This document shows positions 8,680-18,034 of a DNA stretch of 64,000 nucleotides, in pieces (position 1 is the stretch's first letter; each line of letters starts with the position of its first letter). The notes beneath the pieces are model-generated. The model was not told where the DNA came from and searched no databases. It saw only the letters and a program-made list of their open reading frames with translations. Location: NCBI RefSeq assembly GCF_002844275.1, contig NZ_NXGX01000001.1, positions 248,001-312,000 on the forward strand. Direction: 5' to 3'. The stretch comes from Thalassospira lohafexi. Lineage in GTDB: Bacteria > Pseudomonadota > Alphaproteobacteria > Rhodospirillales > Thalassospiraceae. Made by a program: the position numbers and the translations under genes.

Positions 8680-8779
8680 GTTTGTGTTTGCCGCATCTTT
8701 TTCGCAAAATCTTCAAAATGTTGACCATCTGAACGGGAATAATGTTTCGTGATTAAGTACGTGAACAGGGAAAAGACAC

Positions 8780-10735
8780 ATGGCGCACATTCGTAAAACT
8801 GGGGCTGTACTCGTCGGGCTGTCGCTGGCACTGGCCAGCGGGACGGCTTTGGCGGACAGTTCGGTCTCGCTTCGCATTCTGGAAACCACCGACATTCATA
8901 CGCATCTGGTCAATTATGACTATTACCGTGATGGGGCGTCTGAGACGGTCGGGCTCGCCAAGGTCGCGACATTGCTCAAAACCGCACGCGGCGAAGCCGA
9001 GAACATGGTCCTTGTTGATAATGGCGACCTTATTCAGGGTAACCCGCTGGGCGATTATATGGCCAAGGAACGCGGACTGAAAAAAGGTGAAGTACACCCG
9101 GTTTATAAGGCAATGAACCTTCTGGGGTATGACGCCGCCAACATTGGCAATCATGAGTTTAACTATGGTCTGGACTTCCTCGCCAAGTCACTCGCCGGTG
9201 CCGATTTCCCCTATGTCAGTGCCAATATATTTGTCGATGACGGCGATGATAACGCAGAAAACGACAAACCGTATTTCGATCCTTATGTTTTGCTGGATCG
9301 TGAATTCGTTGATGATAACGGTAAAACCCATAAGGCAAAAGTTGGCGTGATCGGGTTTGTTCCGCCGCAAGTCATGCAATGGGATAAGGCCAACCTCGCC
9401 GGTAAGGTGATTTCCAAAGACATCGTCGATATGGCGAAGAAATACGTGCCGGAAATGCGTGCCAAGGGGGCGGACATCGTTATTGCGGTGCCTCATTCCG
9501 GCTTTTCGACCATGGAACGCCATGGCATGGAAGAAAACGCCACCTATTACCTGTCCGAAGTTGAAGGCATTGATGCCATCCTGTTTGGCCACGCCCACAC
9601 GGTGTTCCCCTCAGAAGACTTTGCCGATGTCAAAGGTGTCGATCTTGCCAAGGGCACGATTAATGGTGTTGCAGCCGTCATGCCGGGCTTTTGGGGCAGT
9701 CACCTTGGCGTGATTGACCTGCAACTGAATGTGTCAGATGACGGGACATGGAGCGTGGTCGACAGCCTGTCGGAAGCCCGCCCGATTTATCAGCGTGAAG
9801 GTCGTGAAGTTACCCCGCTTGTCGAAGCCGACCCCGATGTGGTCGCAGCGGTAAAAGAAGAACACGAAGCCACCATTGCCTATATGCGCGAAGGTGTCGG
9901 CACAACTGAGGCCCCGATCAACAGCTTCTTTGCCTTGGTGGCCGATGATCCGTCGATCCAGATCGTGACCAATGCCCAGAAATGGTATCTGGAAAAACTG
10001 CTGAACGGTTCGGAATATGACGGTATTCCAATCCTCTCAGCCGGGGCTCCGTTCAAGGCCGGTGGTCGTGGCGGCCCGGATTACTTTACCGATATTGCAG
10101 AAGGCAAAATCGCGCTTAAGAACGTTGCGGATCTTTATATCTATCCCAACACAGTCCGTGCGGTACTGCTGAATGGAGATCAAGTTCGCGAGTGGCTAGA
10201 AATGTCGGCCGGCCAGTTTAATCAGATTGATCCGAACAGTCGCGAAGAACAGCCGCTTATTAACCCGGATTTCCCGACGTACAATTATGACGTGATTGAC
10301 GGGGTTACTTATCAGATCGATGTCACCAAACCAGCCCGCTACAACAAGGCGGGTGAGGTCGTCAATGCCGACAGTCACCGTATCGTCAACCTGGCATTTG
10401 AGGGCAAACCGGTGAGCGCTGATCAGCAGTTTGTTGTCGCGACCAACAACTACCGCGCCGGTGGTGGGGGCAATTTCCCGGGGCTGGATGGATCGACCAT
10501 CATTATCGAGGCACCCGATGAAAACCGCACCGTTCTGGGCAACTATATTCTGTCGGAAAAGACGATTGACCCGAAGGCGGATGGTAACTGGAGCTTTGCC
10601 CCGATTGGGGATGCGTCCGAGGTGACGTTCGTCACCAGTCCAAAGGCATCATCGGCGGTCAATGCCCCTGACGACATCAGCTTTATCGGCGAAGATAAGG
10701 ACGGTTTTGCCAAATATGTCCTGCAAACCAAATAA
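8780..10735 (+). CDS. cpdB: 2',3'-cyclic-nucleotide 2'-phosphodiesterase / 3'-nucleotidase
   Basis: This 651-residue periplasmic enzyme hydrolyses 2',3'-cyclic nucleotides to 3'-nucleotides and then to nucleosides, scavenging nucleosides and phosphate. Residues 1-25 form a signal peptide ending ALA. The metallophosphatase domain shows TTDIHTHL (D38, H40), DNGDLIQGNPL, GNHEFNYGLDFL, a PHSG segment and GHAHTVFP. These are the expected metal ligands for a two-metal site. The C-terminal half is the 5'-nucleotidase substrate-binding domain with NNYRAGGGGNFPG. The length is normal for CpdB. It is monocistronic, bounded by hairpins on both sides. UshA-type 5'-nucleotidase is the main alternative, but the motif set fits CpdB better. 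Confidence 0.92.
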   Translation: MAHIRKTGAVLVGLSLALASGTALADSSVSLRILETTDIHTHLVNYDYYRDGASETVGLAKVATLLKTARGEAENMVLVDNGDLIQGNPLGDYMAKERGLKKGEVHPVYKAMNLLGYDAANIGNHEFNYGLDFLAKSLAGADFPYVSANIFVDDGDDNAENDKPYFDPYVLLDREFVDDNGKTHKAKVGVIGFVPPQVMQWDKANLAGKVISKDIVDMAKKYVPEMRAKGADIVIAVPHSGFSTMERHGMEENATYYLSEVEGIDAILFGHAHTVFPSEDFADVKGVDLAKGTINGVAAVMPGFWGSHLGVIDLQLNVSDDGTWSVVDSLSEARPIYQREGREVTPLVEADPDVVAAVKEEHEATIAYMREGVGTTEAPINSFFALVADDPSIQIVTNAQKWYLEKLLNGSEYDGIPILSAGAPFKAGGRGGPDYFTDIAEGKIALKNVADLYIYPNTVRAVLLNGDQVREWLEMSAGQFNQIDPNSREEQPLINPDFPTYNYDVIDGVTYQIDVTKPARYNKAGEVVNADSHRIVNLAFEGKPVSADQQFVVATNNYRAGGGGNFPGLDGSTIIIEAPDENRTVLGNYILSEKTIDPKADGNWSFAPIGDASEVTFVTSPKASSAVNAPDDISFIGEDKDGFAKYVLQTK

Positions 10736-10802
10736 TGATTGATGTTTGGCCGGACCCGCCTTGCGCTATGCTTGGTGTGTTCCGGTTCAGAATATGAAAC
10801 TG

Positions 10803-10835
10803 AAAAAGCCGCCCGGATGTGTCGGGCGGCTTTTT
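10803..10835. terminator. Bidirectional terminator between cpdB and gcrA
   Basis: AAAAAGCCGCCCG pairs perfectly with CGGGCGGCTTTTT around a 7-base loop. The T run on one strand and A run on the other let the hairpin work in both directions. The flanking genes converge on it. Confidence 0.88.
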
Positions 10836-10866
10836 GAATTCTGGAGGTCGTTCTAAGCTGATCAGC

Positions 10867-11307
10867 TTATTTCTTTGCGCCGGGGCGCTGTGGGCCTCTG
10901 TTCGGACCGCCCTGCTGCGAAGGCGGATTGTCTTCACGAGGGTTTTTGCCGTTCAAATAGGCCTGCGCGCAATGTTCATCGCAATAGGGTTTGGTCGGAA
11001 TGTTTTTCTTACCGCAGAAATAAAAATCATCCGTATCCGGATCACCAAACGGCCAGCGGCACATGCCCGGCCCGAGATCATAGATAGAGATGCCTTTGCT
11101 CTGCTGTTTCGGCGCAGGAGCCTTTTTCTGTTCGGCTTCTTCCGCGCGGCGCTGGATCGGGGAGGGGCGCTTGGGCAGTCCCAGGCGGTGTGCCTTGCCA
11201 ACCACAGCATTCTTGCCAACGCCCAGTTCTTCACCGATGCGTGCCGTGGTCCAGCCCTGATTCCAGAGCGAAGTCAGCAATTCAATCTTTTCCGGCGTCC
11301 AGCTCAT
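10867..11307 (-). CDS. gcrA: GcrA cell cycle regulator
   Basis: This 146-residue protein begins MSWTPEKIELLTSLW, the hallmark N-terminus of GcrA, with a helix-turn-helix (RIGEELGVGKNAVVGKAHRL). It ends in the sigma70-binding-type C-terminal domain CRWPFGDPDTDDFYFCG, followed by YCDEHCAQAY. In Caulobacter, GcrA binds sigma70-RNA polymerase and activates promoters carrying CcrM-methylated GANTC. The middle is a basic, proline-rich linker. The frame opens 25 codons further upstream, but the family start at 11307 is clearly right. It is specific to alphaproteobacteria, which supports the taxonomic call. Confidence 0.94.
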   Translation of the reverse strand: MSWTPEKIELLTSLWNQGWTTARIGEELGVGKNAVVGKAHRLGLPKRPSPIQRRAEEAEQKKAPAPKQQSKGISIYDLGPGMCRWPFGDPDTDDFYFCGKKNIPTKPYCDEHCAQAYLNGKNPREDNPPSQQGGPNRGPQRPGAKK

Positions 11308-11508
11308 TTCGAGTATATTCCGTGTTCCGTTGTCTGCCCGACGGTATGTTACCGATGACAGATGCTTATTGTTCGATGTCAAACAGGGATACAGACGTAT
11401 CTACTAATATCGCGCAACGCAAGTGTCATGGAGATTCGCACCACGACCAAGATGCGCGAACAGCGCAATTTGCATGTTGGTGCAGTAATGTAAAGGGGAG
11501 ATCGTCAT

Positions 11509-12180
11509 TTGAGCTGGTTTTTCATATCTGTTGTGGTGTTCTTGGCGGGCCACATCATCCCCGGTCTGATGCGAAATCAGATCGTCGGATGGATGGGGCG
11601 ACGGGCCTATGTTTTCTGCTTCTCAGTGCTTTCGCTGGTGTTGCTGATATGGGTCATTCACGAAGTTCTTGTCGCTGATTTTATACCCCTTTGGCCGTTT
11701 GCCCCATGGCAGGTCTATGTCGCGCTGTGCCTGATGTTGCCTGCATGTATTTTGTGGGCCGCGGCCATTCTTCAACCCTGTCCATTGTCGATCGGGCGAA
11801 AAAATGGTTTTGATCCAAATCGCCCCGGGATTAACGCATTTTGTCGGCATCCGTTGTTGCTTGGGGCATTCTTGTGGGGGCTTGGACATGTGTTGCCAAA
11901 TGGGGATCTGGTCGCTGTAATATTCTTTGGCGGAAGTGCTGTTTTTGCTCTGGTCGGTTTTGCCAGAATGGAAAAAATCCGCATGAAAGAGATGTCGAAG
12001 GCTGAAATATCTGAGATTTTGGCAGGGACTCGGCGGTTTGCACCGCGTGCAGTACTTCATGGTGCGATTGGTCTGGGTGAAATTGGTTTGGGAGTGATGA
12101 TTTATGCCTGCCTGATCATCGCCCACCAATATGTCATTGGCATCAGTCCACTTGGGGCGCTCGGTGCATTTGGTGGTTAA
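11509..12180 (+). CDS. NnrU family membrane protein
   Basis: This 223-residue integral membrane protein has six or so helices. It matches the NnrU family, named for a gene near nitric oxide reductase whose biochemical role is uncertain. The conserved INAFCRHPLLLGAFLWGLGH and following NGD segment are visible at about residues 109-131. Translation starts at TTG (11509) with an AAAGGGGAG ribosome site just upstream. No denitrification genes lie nearby. The distant relative isoprenylcysteine methyltransferase shares the RHP motif region, but NnrU fits better. Confidence 0.85.
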   Translation: MSWFFISVVVFLAGHIIPGLMRNQIVGWMGRRAYVFCFSVLSLVLLIWVIHEVLVADFIPLWPFAPWQVYVALCLMLPACILWAAAILQPCPLSIGRKNGFDPNRPGINAFCRHPLLLGAFLWGLGHVLPNGDLVAVIFFGGSAVFALVGFARMEKIRMKEMSKAEISEILAGTRRFAPRAVLHGAIGLGEIGLGVMIYACLIIAHQYVIGISPLGALGAFGG

Positions 12181-12312
12181 GCGATATTTGTTTTAAATGC
12201 GTCTTTCGATGTGTTCTTGACCACGGTGCTTGCAAGCCCGGCCTTTGATAAGGATACTATCTTTACCGCGCATGCATTCTGTGCCGCTGCCGGTTACGTA
12301 AAGCGAGGTACC

Positions 12313-12774
12313 ATGACTTCTTCCCAACTCGCGACAAGTTTGGCGAAATTCGCTGAAATGGAAGGCCGTCATCCACGACTTCTGTTGGCGACAGCATCTT
12401 CGCATGAGGAACGTCACCATAAAAAGGTCGCGACCCTGTTTGCCGATGGCGGCTTTGACGTCGACGTCGCACCCGCACATTCAGATGCACAATCGATTGC
12501 ACGTCAGGTCATTGATTGTGATGCGGATATGCTCGTCCTGATCAGGACCTCGATGACGGCTGATGACCGTGTCAGTGTCGCAGACATCATCTCGTCGCTT
12601 GATGCCCTGGATGGGGAATATGTGAAATTTGGCATTGTCGGCCACCCGGATGACCCGGCGAAAAGTAATGTCGATTTCCTGTGCGATCTTGACCATCTCA
12701 AAACCACTGACTGCGAAGCTTTGATTGAATATATTTTGGCCGTTGAAGAAGGACGTGTTGCACAACATATTTAA
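12313..12774 (+). CDS. B12-binding-domain-like small protein
   Basis: This 153-residue soluble protein resembles the flavodoxin-like cobalamin-binding domain at the end of methylmalonyl-CoA mutases. RHPRLLLATASSHEERHHKK aligns with the first strand and loop, and FADGGFDVDV with the second strand. The DxHxxG cobalamin-ligand motif is not present: the loop reads SSHEERHHK, so B12 binding is doubtful. The start at 12313 is chosen for the GCGAGG ribosome site; a GTG at 12211 would add 34 residues without support. The protein stands alone. It could be a regulatory relic of a mutase subunit or an unrelated Rossmann-like protein. Confidence 0.55.
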   Translation: MTSSQLATSLAKFAEMEGRHPRLLLATASSHEERHHKKVATLFADGGFDVDVAPAHSDAQSIARQVIDCDADMLVLIRTSMTADDRVSVADIISSLDALDGEYVKFGIVGHPDDPAKSNVDFLCDLDHLKTTDCEALIEYILAVEEGRVAQHI

Positions 12775-12879
12775 AGTGCTATCGAATCTTCTAATATGAA
12801 ACAGGCAATGATTTCGAAACCCTTTCGGGTGCATAATAGTTGCCCCCGGAAGCGGGATGTTTAATCAAAGGACGTATTG

Positions 12880-13359
12880 ATGGGATTGCTCAAGGAAACG
12901 CTGATGCGCGTCTTTGTCGGCAAAAGTGGCCGGGAGGCCATTAACGCCTACAACAAAGCGCAATCCCTCGAAGTCCGTGATACGGCAGCCGCCGAACAGA
13001 TGGCGACCAACGCCAGACAGGCGCGCCGTATTGAAGATCGCGCCATGGCCCATCAGGAAGACGGCATGTCGCTTGAAGAAGCCCGTGCTCTTGCTTTGGC
13101 AGAAACCTTGACCGAGCAGGCCGACGCGCCGCATGCGGCAATCCTCAAGGCATTGGACGCCGCCGACGTCAAACTGGGCAAAAAGAAAAGCAAAATGCCG
13201 ACCAAGGCAGACGCGCGGCGCGAAGAACTGATCGCAGAAGCCGTGTCGGCCTTGCGCAAAAAGCAGGTTGATCTTGATAAACTTGATCCAGACTTGCGCG
13301 CCAAACTGACGGTCATGGCCGTTGGTGCATTGCTGGGCGGGCCAAACACCCGCCAATAG
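12880..13359 (+). CDS. Hypothetical helical protein
   Basis: I do not recognise this 159-residue protein. An AAAGGACG ribosome site precedes the ATG at 12880; an in-frame TTG three bases earlier is less likely. The sequence is strongly helical and charged, with an Ala-rich amphipathic stretch and a lysine cluster KKKSKMPTKADARREEL around residue 105. It ends in a small hydrophobic segment, VMAVGALLGG. No signal peptide is visible. GC content and codon use match the surrounding core genes, so it is probably a lineage-specific chromosomal gene. Confidence 0.6.
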   Translation: MGLLKETLMRVFVGKSGREAINAYNKAQSLEVRDTAAAEQMATNARQARRIEDRAMAHQEDGMSLEEARALALAETLTEQADAPHAAILKALDAADVKLGKKKSKMPTKADARREELIAEAVSALRKKQVDLDKLDPDLRAKLTVMAVGALLGGPNTRQ

Positions 13360-13402
13360 TCTGCTTTTGCAGCACCCTGATTGACCCGACAGACAACAGG
13401 TT

Positions 13403-14266
13403 CTAGCGATTGATATCGCGATGAAGGCCCGTGATCAGACCATTGTAATCTGGTTCGTTATCTGCGGTGAGGTAACCGTGCCGGATCAGAAAGTCGATGA
13501 TCACCAGCGCACAGTTGAATTTGAAGTCAAACCCGCTACGAACAATCTCAGCCACCTCGGCAACTGGCAGAAGGTCAAATCGCTCCACCTCGCCATCGGC
13601 ACATCTTGGTTGAAATGTCTCGGGCAGTTCCAGATCATAATTGACCATGACATCCGGTTTAAGGCCCTCATCAGTCTCATACAGATATGAAACCGTACCG
13701 ACCGCCTGAAGGCCATCGGCAAGTGAGGACGGAATGTCGGCTTCTTCAGCGCATTCCTTGATCATATTTTCACGAAAGCCAAGTCCTGCGGGCTGCCCAC
13801 CAGCCACCATATTGTCGAGCATGCCGGGGTAGGTTGGTTTGTCTTGTGACCTTTTGGCAATCCACATGTGAAGACCATCGGATTTTCGGACATAACCGTT
13901 CATATGCACACCCCAGGATCGAAACCCGAAATGGGGCATGGCAAAACGGTCCAGCTGACAGAGTGGCGCTTCTGACAGAGAGGCCCGAACGTCAAACCTT
14001 TCTCCGTGCAGGTGCCTTATATGGCCGGTATCGCAAAGCTGAACCGTTGCTCTATGCAAGGTGTCGTTGCGTTGTACTGGCGTCTGAATATGATGGGCAA
14101 AACCAAATTCACCATTTTCATCGCGCACGAAGTCACCGCCAAGCCCGATCAGCGCATTGGCAAAATCGGACCGGACGGCACCAAGTGGTGCATTGCCAAT
14201 GCGAAAGCGCGCATAGCGTGACAGGTTGGCATTGTTGCAGGCTTTGATATGGTCAAGGTAGGACAA
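13403..14266 (-). CDS. Nudix hydrolase with DUF4743 domain
   Basis: In this 287-residue protein the N-terminal 120 residues match DUF4743 and the C-terminal part is a Nudix fold. Plant and fungal relatives act on thiamine-type or other diphosphates. The Nudix box region reads GGQPAGLGFREN and then KECAEEADI. The KE-x-x-EE core that binds metal is kept, but the upstream Glu of the canonical box is replaced and the closing Gly is Asp. This pattern is normal for the DUF4743 subgroup. It is likely cytoplasmic and monocistronic. The exact substrate is not clear. Confidence 0.82.
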   Translation of the reverse strand: MSYLDHIKACNNANLSRYARFRIGNAPLGAVRSDFANALIGLGGDFVRDENGEFGFAHHIQTPVQRNDTLHRATVQLCDTGHIRHLHGERFDVRASLSEAPLCQLDRFAMPHFGFRSWGVHMNGYVRKSDGLHMWIAKRSQDKPTYPGMLDNMVAGGQPAGLGFRENMIKECAEEADIPSSLADGLQAVGTVSYLYETDEGLKPDVMVNYDLELPETFQPRCADGEVERFDLLPVAEVAEIVRSGFDFKFNCALVIIDFLIRHGYLTADNEPDYNGLITGLHRDINR

Positions 14267-14414
14267 AGGGCACTCCGTCGGTTGGGGCGCACTGCCTTGT
14301 GATCAAGATGATCAAGACAGTGCCACGACCCGGACACCCTAGTTCATTGGCCTTGAAACATGCACCTTTTTCTTTACGGCACGGCGCTGGTTTGATGCGG
14401 TGAGGCAGGCAGAC

Positions 14415-14741
14415 CTATGCGCTCAGCGCCGAATTTGAATACCCTTTTTCCGACGTCAGTACCGTATTTACATGCACGATTTGACGCAGGCAGCGCGCGA
14501 TATGCTCGGCCACTTTGGATTCAAGCTGCTGAACCTGGATGTCGATTTGCAGTTCGTCGTAACCACTATTGGTGCTGGCAACGGTTGAATGCCAACTGGT
14601 CGGGGTCAGGTTACGTTTGGCAAACAGTTCTAATACACGGGGCATGACGTCCGGTTCGGCCGCGGCGTGGACAGAATAGCAATAGACGGATTTCTTGGGC
14701 TGCGCAGTTAGATCAAGCGCAGCATAAGCATGATTGGTCAT
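14415..14741 (-). CDS. ACT-domain-like protein
   Basis: This small protein of 108 residues has its central 70 residues (VYCYSVHAAAEPDVMPRVLE, then LFAKRNLTPTSW) shaped like an ACT domain of the acetolactate synthase small-subunit kind. ACT domains bind amino acids and regulate enzymes. No catalytic partner is adjacent, so it may be a free-standing sensor. The ATG at 14741 is chosen; a GTG four codons earlier is possible. No good ribosome site is visible for either. Confidence 0.6.
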   Translation of the reverse strand: MTNHAYAALDLTAQPKKSVYCYSVHAAAEPDVMPRVLELFAKRNLTPTSWHSTVASTNSGYDELQIDIQVQQLESKVAEHIARCLRQIVHVNTVLTSEKGYSNSALSA

Positions 14742-14940
14742 GACGATGCACACATGTTTTCATTGTATCAAATAGGCGAACAGGCACGTCCCGGCGTCCT
14801 CAGACTGCCGGGCTGATAATTCGCGTAATGATGGCAACGAAAATACGGTGATCGGTCATGAAGCTAATTTGCAGTCATTTATTTTCAGAACCGCACGGTT
14901 CGAAATTGCGAACCGGGAAAAGATGAACGCGGGAATTCGA

Positions 14941-15063
14941 TCAAATGATCAGTAGCGATGCGATAATGGCCACAATGGTTCCTGCAAACAGGATTTCCAT
15001 CGAACGGGCAATCTGCTGTTCGCGGGCAATGGCAATAGCAACGGCTTTACGCTTGTTCATCAT
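14941..15063 (-). CDS. Small single-pass membrane protein
   Basis: This is a 40-residue product starting MMNKRKAVAIAIAREQQIA, followed by a C-terminal hydrophobic helix ending IIASLLII. GGAG lies seven bases before the first ATG, which argues that the frame is real. The basic N-terminus and hydrophobic C-terminus suggest a tail-anchored small inner-membrane protein. No family is recognised and its role is unknown. Confidence 0.5.
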   Translation of the reverse strand: MMNKRKAVAIAIAREQQIARSMEILFAGTIVAIIASLLII

Positions 15064-15269
15064 AGTCACTCCGTCTTCTGACAGGTAGCTTCGGGGTGCC
15101 TCAGGGCACTGAACGAATATAGGCAGGCAAAAGGGCGCGATACAAGGGCTCTGACTCAAAAAACGTCAAAAAACTTTCAACCTGATGGAAAAGGTCGCTT
15201 TTTTCCTGCTGTTTTTGTCACAAATGCGGTGTTGCCTAAATCAGGCGGCGACAGTTTCGGGTAAACGGT

Positions 15270-17720
15270 TTAACGCGCCTCGGATCCAGAGACCCGATTC
15301 GCGCTTTTCGCCAGATCGGCTGCGATATCCTGATCGTTGCTGTTCGGATGGACTACATGCCAATACTCGTTGATCGGGCGGGGGTAGCCGTATTTGTACC
15401 CTTGAACCTCATTGCAGTCGTTATCGGTCAGGAACCTTGCCTGATCATCAGTTTCAACGCCTTCTGCAATGACAGAAAGGTTCAAATCATGGCTCAGGTT
15501 TATCACCGCACGCACAATCGCCACCGCCTGATCATTGCCGATCAGTTTGGCAATAAAGGACTGATCAATTTTGATCCGGTCGACCGGGAAGTTTTGCAAC
15601 GTCGCCAGCGATGAATACCCCGTCCCGAAATCGTCCATTGCGATGCGGACACCAAGTTTCTTGATATCGGACAGGATCTTCATTGATCTGGCCGGATTGT
15701 GAATAAGTGCTGTCTCGGTAACTTCAAGTTCAAGACGTTTCGGTTCAAGACCGCTTTGTTCAACAATTCTGCGGACGAGGTTTGGAAGTTCAAGGTCCTG
15801 CAATTGGACAGCCGAGAGGTTGACACCAATGCCAAGCGGTTTTCGCCAACTGGCGGCTTCCTGACATGCCTTGCGCAGAACCCACTCGCCAACCTGATTG
15901 ATCAAACCGGTTTCTTCGGCGACCGGTATAAAACGACTGGGCGGTATGTTGCCCATTTGCGGATCGTTCCAGCGCAGAAGGGCTTCAAATGCCATGATTT
16001 CATGACTGTCTGCGTGGCATTGCGGCTGGTAATGGACTTCCAGCGTATCGTTTTCCATTGCCTGACGCAGATTGGACGATAGTTGACGCTTGAAACGGTA
16101 TTCCTCGTCCATTTCCGACGAATAAAATACCGTATCATTGCCACCGGACTGTTTGACACGGTACATGGCAAGGTCTGCATGGAACAGGATCGCCTCGGCA
16201 TCCTCGCCATCGGATGGGTAATGCGCAATGCCAATGCTTCCAGACAGTTTTGCCCGGTGGTTGTTATTGATAAAGATCGGGATGGCGATGCAATCAAGAA
16301 TGTCTTGCGCAACCGCGCGCGCATTTGCCGATGCAAGTGCCACGTCCGGTCCGTTTTGATGATGGAGCAATATGACGAATTCATCACCGCCAACCCGTGC
16401 GATTGTAATATTGTCTGAGTTCAGCTTGCTCAGCCGTTCGCCGAGTTCACGCAGCGCATGATCGCCTGCGATATGGCCAAAGCTGTCATTGAGTTCCTTG
16501 AAATGATCAAGATCAAGACACATCACTGTCAGTGGCACGCCGGTCTCATCGGCTTCAATGATTGCTTCGGTAATACGATCATTAAAGGTCGTTCGATTTA
16601 ACAGCTGTGTGAGTGAGTCATGCTCTGCAAGGAACCGGATATGCTTCTCGGCGGCGTGACGTTCGCGCAGGTCACGCAGGCCAAAAATCACCGTGTTGTC
16701 GGAAAAATCATCGGCCGGGATTTCACGGCGTATGACTTCAACCGGCACATCGACCTGATCGCGTGTGCGTAGGGATGTTTCAACGTAGCTGATGCTCCCA
16801 TTGCGAAAAGCTTGCGGAACTTCGGTCAGCCAGTGCGACAGGAATTCGCTGTCATTGACCTCGTCCTGCTTGGCATTTACCAGCCGCAAAAAGCTCTCGT
16901 TGGTTTCAATCACCCGACCATTCTGGGTCAGGACGAGTGCTTCGATGGCTGAGTCTCCCAGAATGCGCATCCGGTTGCTGACATGGGCACGCAGTTGGCG
17001 GTCGACCATGGCAGTGATAAAGCCAATGGCAATCAGGATTGTGACAATAACCGCCACACCAACAGACAGATATTCGCTTGATATCAACTGTGCTGGCACC
17101 CGCATTGTCGGGTCAGGCGTAATGATCAGGGCCCCCATGGCACTGAAATGCATGGTGGCAACGGCGATCGTCAGGTTGGTCTTGCCCCACAACATCTCGC
17201 GTGTGGTGCGTGCCGACCCGGCCAGCCAAAGTGATATCATGCCAAACACAGCACCCAACAAAATGGCTGCGATCACGATATCCATGTGCCAGCTGATCAC
17301 GCCCGGAACGCTCATTGCCGACATGCCGGTGAAATGCATGGCCGAAATGCCAAGCCCGACAACCAAGCCACCGACCACACGTGACAAAACCGGATGCGGG
17401 CCACGGAACGACGCAATCGCAAAGCCGACACTGGTCGCGGCAATGGCAATCACCAGCGAAACCGCGGTTAAAACAGGATCGTAGCCAACGGGCACAATCG
17501 GATCATAGGCCAGCATTGCAATGAAATGCGTTGCCCAGATTGCACTGCCGGTCACAACACCGGTCAGGAACAGCCAGGCGATCCTTTGGCGAAGACGTCC
17601 GATACAGGCGCGCGCATACAGATTGAAGGCAGTATGAATGCCGCCAAGCCCCAGTAAAACAGCAACCAACACCAGAACGATGTCGTGTTGCGTTGTAAGG
17701 CAATCATATATTCTGTACAT
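15270..17720 (-). CDS. MHYT-PAS-GGDEF-EAL signalling protein
   Basis: This is an 816-residue inner-membrane cyclic-di-GMP protein. About seven N-terminal helices form an MHYT sensor (repeated THFIAM, MHFTGMSAM, MHFSAMGAL motifs), thought from the family to sense a diatomic gas or copper. A PAS-like region follows at about 260-370, then GGDEF (RVGGDEFVILL) and EAL (FEALLRW, with MDDFGTGYSSL). Both output motifs are intact, so synthesis and breakdown are both chemically possible. The RxxD inhibitory site usually five residues before GGDEF is not seen. Net activity is undecided. The gene is monocistronic. Confidence 0.93.
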   Translation of the reverse strand: MYRIYDCLTTQHDIVLVLVAVLLGLGGIHTAFNLYARACIGRLRQRIAWLFLTGVVTGSAIWATHFIAMLAYDPIVPVGYDPVLTAVSLVIAIAATSVGFAIASFRGPHPVLSRVVGGLVVGLGISAMHFTGMSAMSVPGVISWHMDIVIAAILLGAVFGMISLWLAGSARTTREMLWGKTNLTIAVATMHFSAMGALIITPDPTMRVPAQLISSEYLSVGVAVIVTILIAIGFITAMVDRQLRAHVSNRMRILGDSAIEALVLTQNGRVIETNESFLRLVNAKQDEVNDSEFLSHWLTEVPQAFRNGSISYVETSLRTRDQVDVPVEVIRREIPADDFSDNTVIFGLRDLRERHAAEKHIRFLAEHDSLTQLLNRTTFNDRITEAIIEADETGVPLTVMCLDLDHFKELNDSFGHIAGDHALRELGERLSKLNSDNITIARVGGDEFVILLHHQNGPDVALASANARAVAQDILDCIAIPIFINNNHRAKLSGSIGIAHYPSDGEDAEAILFHADLAMYRVKQSGGNDTVFYSSEMDEEYRFKRQLSSNLRQAMENDTLEVHYQPQCHADSHEIMAFEALLRWNDPQMGNIPPSRFIPVAEETGLINQVGEWVLRKACQEAASWRKPLGIGVNLSAVQLQDLELPNLVRRIVEQSGLEPKRLELEVTETALIHNPARSMKILSDIKKLGVRIAMDDFGTGYSSLATLQNFPVDRIKIDQSFIAKLIGNDQAVAIVRAVINLSHDLNLSVIAEGVETDDQARFLTDNDCNEVQGYKYGYPRPINEYWHVVHPNSNDQDIAADLAKSANRVSGSEAR

Positions 17721-18034
17721 CTACATGCCGATCAATTCGGAAATAATCATTTATTCCCAAGTGGTAAGCGAATTTACTCGCATGATTTTATTTCTGAACC
17801 CGGGTGCAAAGCAAACGTATTTGTTTTGTGAAGCCCGAAGGTTCTGCACAACTGCCGCTTCTGATTTAATATGGGGTTGTTTTTGCACTTTATTGTGCGG
17901 CAGTTCTATTTTACCCAAAGACGGTCGCAACCAAGCTCACGTGATTGCACTACGTAAGAAATGGCAAACCGGATGTACCTTCATCAAAACATTCGGGTGT
18001 TTGATGCCTCATTAGGTAGGTCCTTTTCTAAGGC
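17721..18034. other. Intergenic region upstream of the MHYT gene
   Basis: About 310 AT-rich bases between two minus-strand genes. It should hold the promoter of the MHYT-GGDEF-EAL gene. I see no reliable gene, repeat or hairpin; one plus-strand frame here is without family resemblance. Confidence 0.5.

Noticed and set aside
11308-11382. Extended N-terminus for GcrA
   Set aside because: GcrA proteins begin with MSW at the position of 11307; the extra 25 residues have no similarity.
16792-17484. Antisense frame of 230 codons in the MHYT gene
   Set aside because: Composition is dominated by Met/Ala/Thr repeats from the opposite strand; no support.
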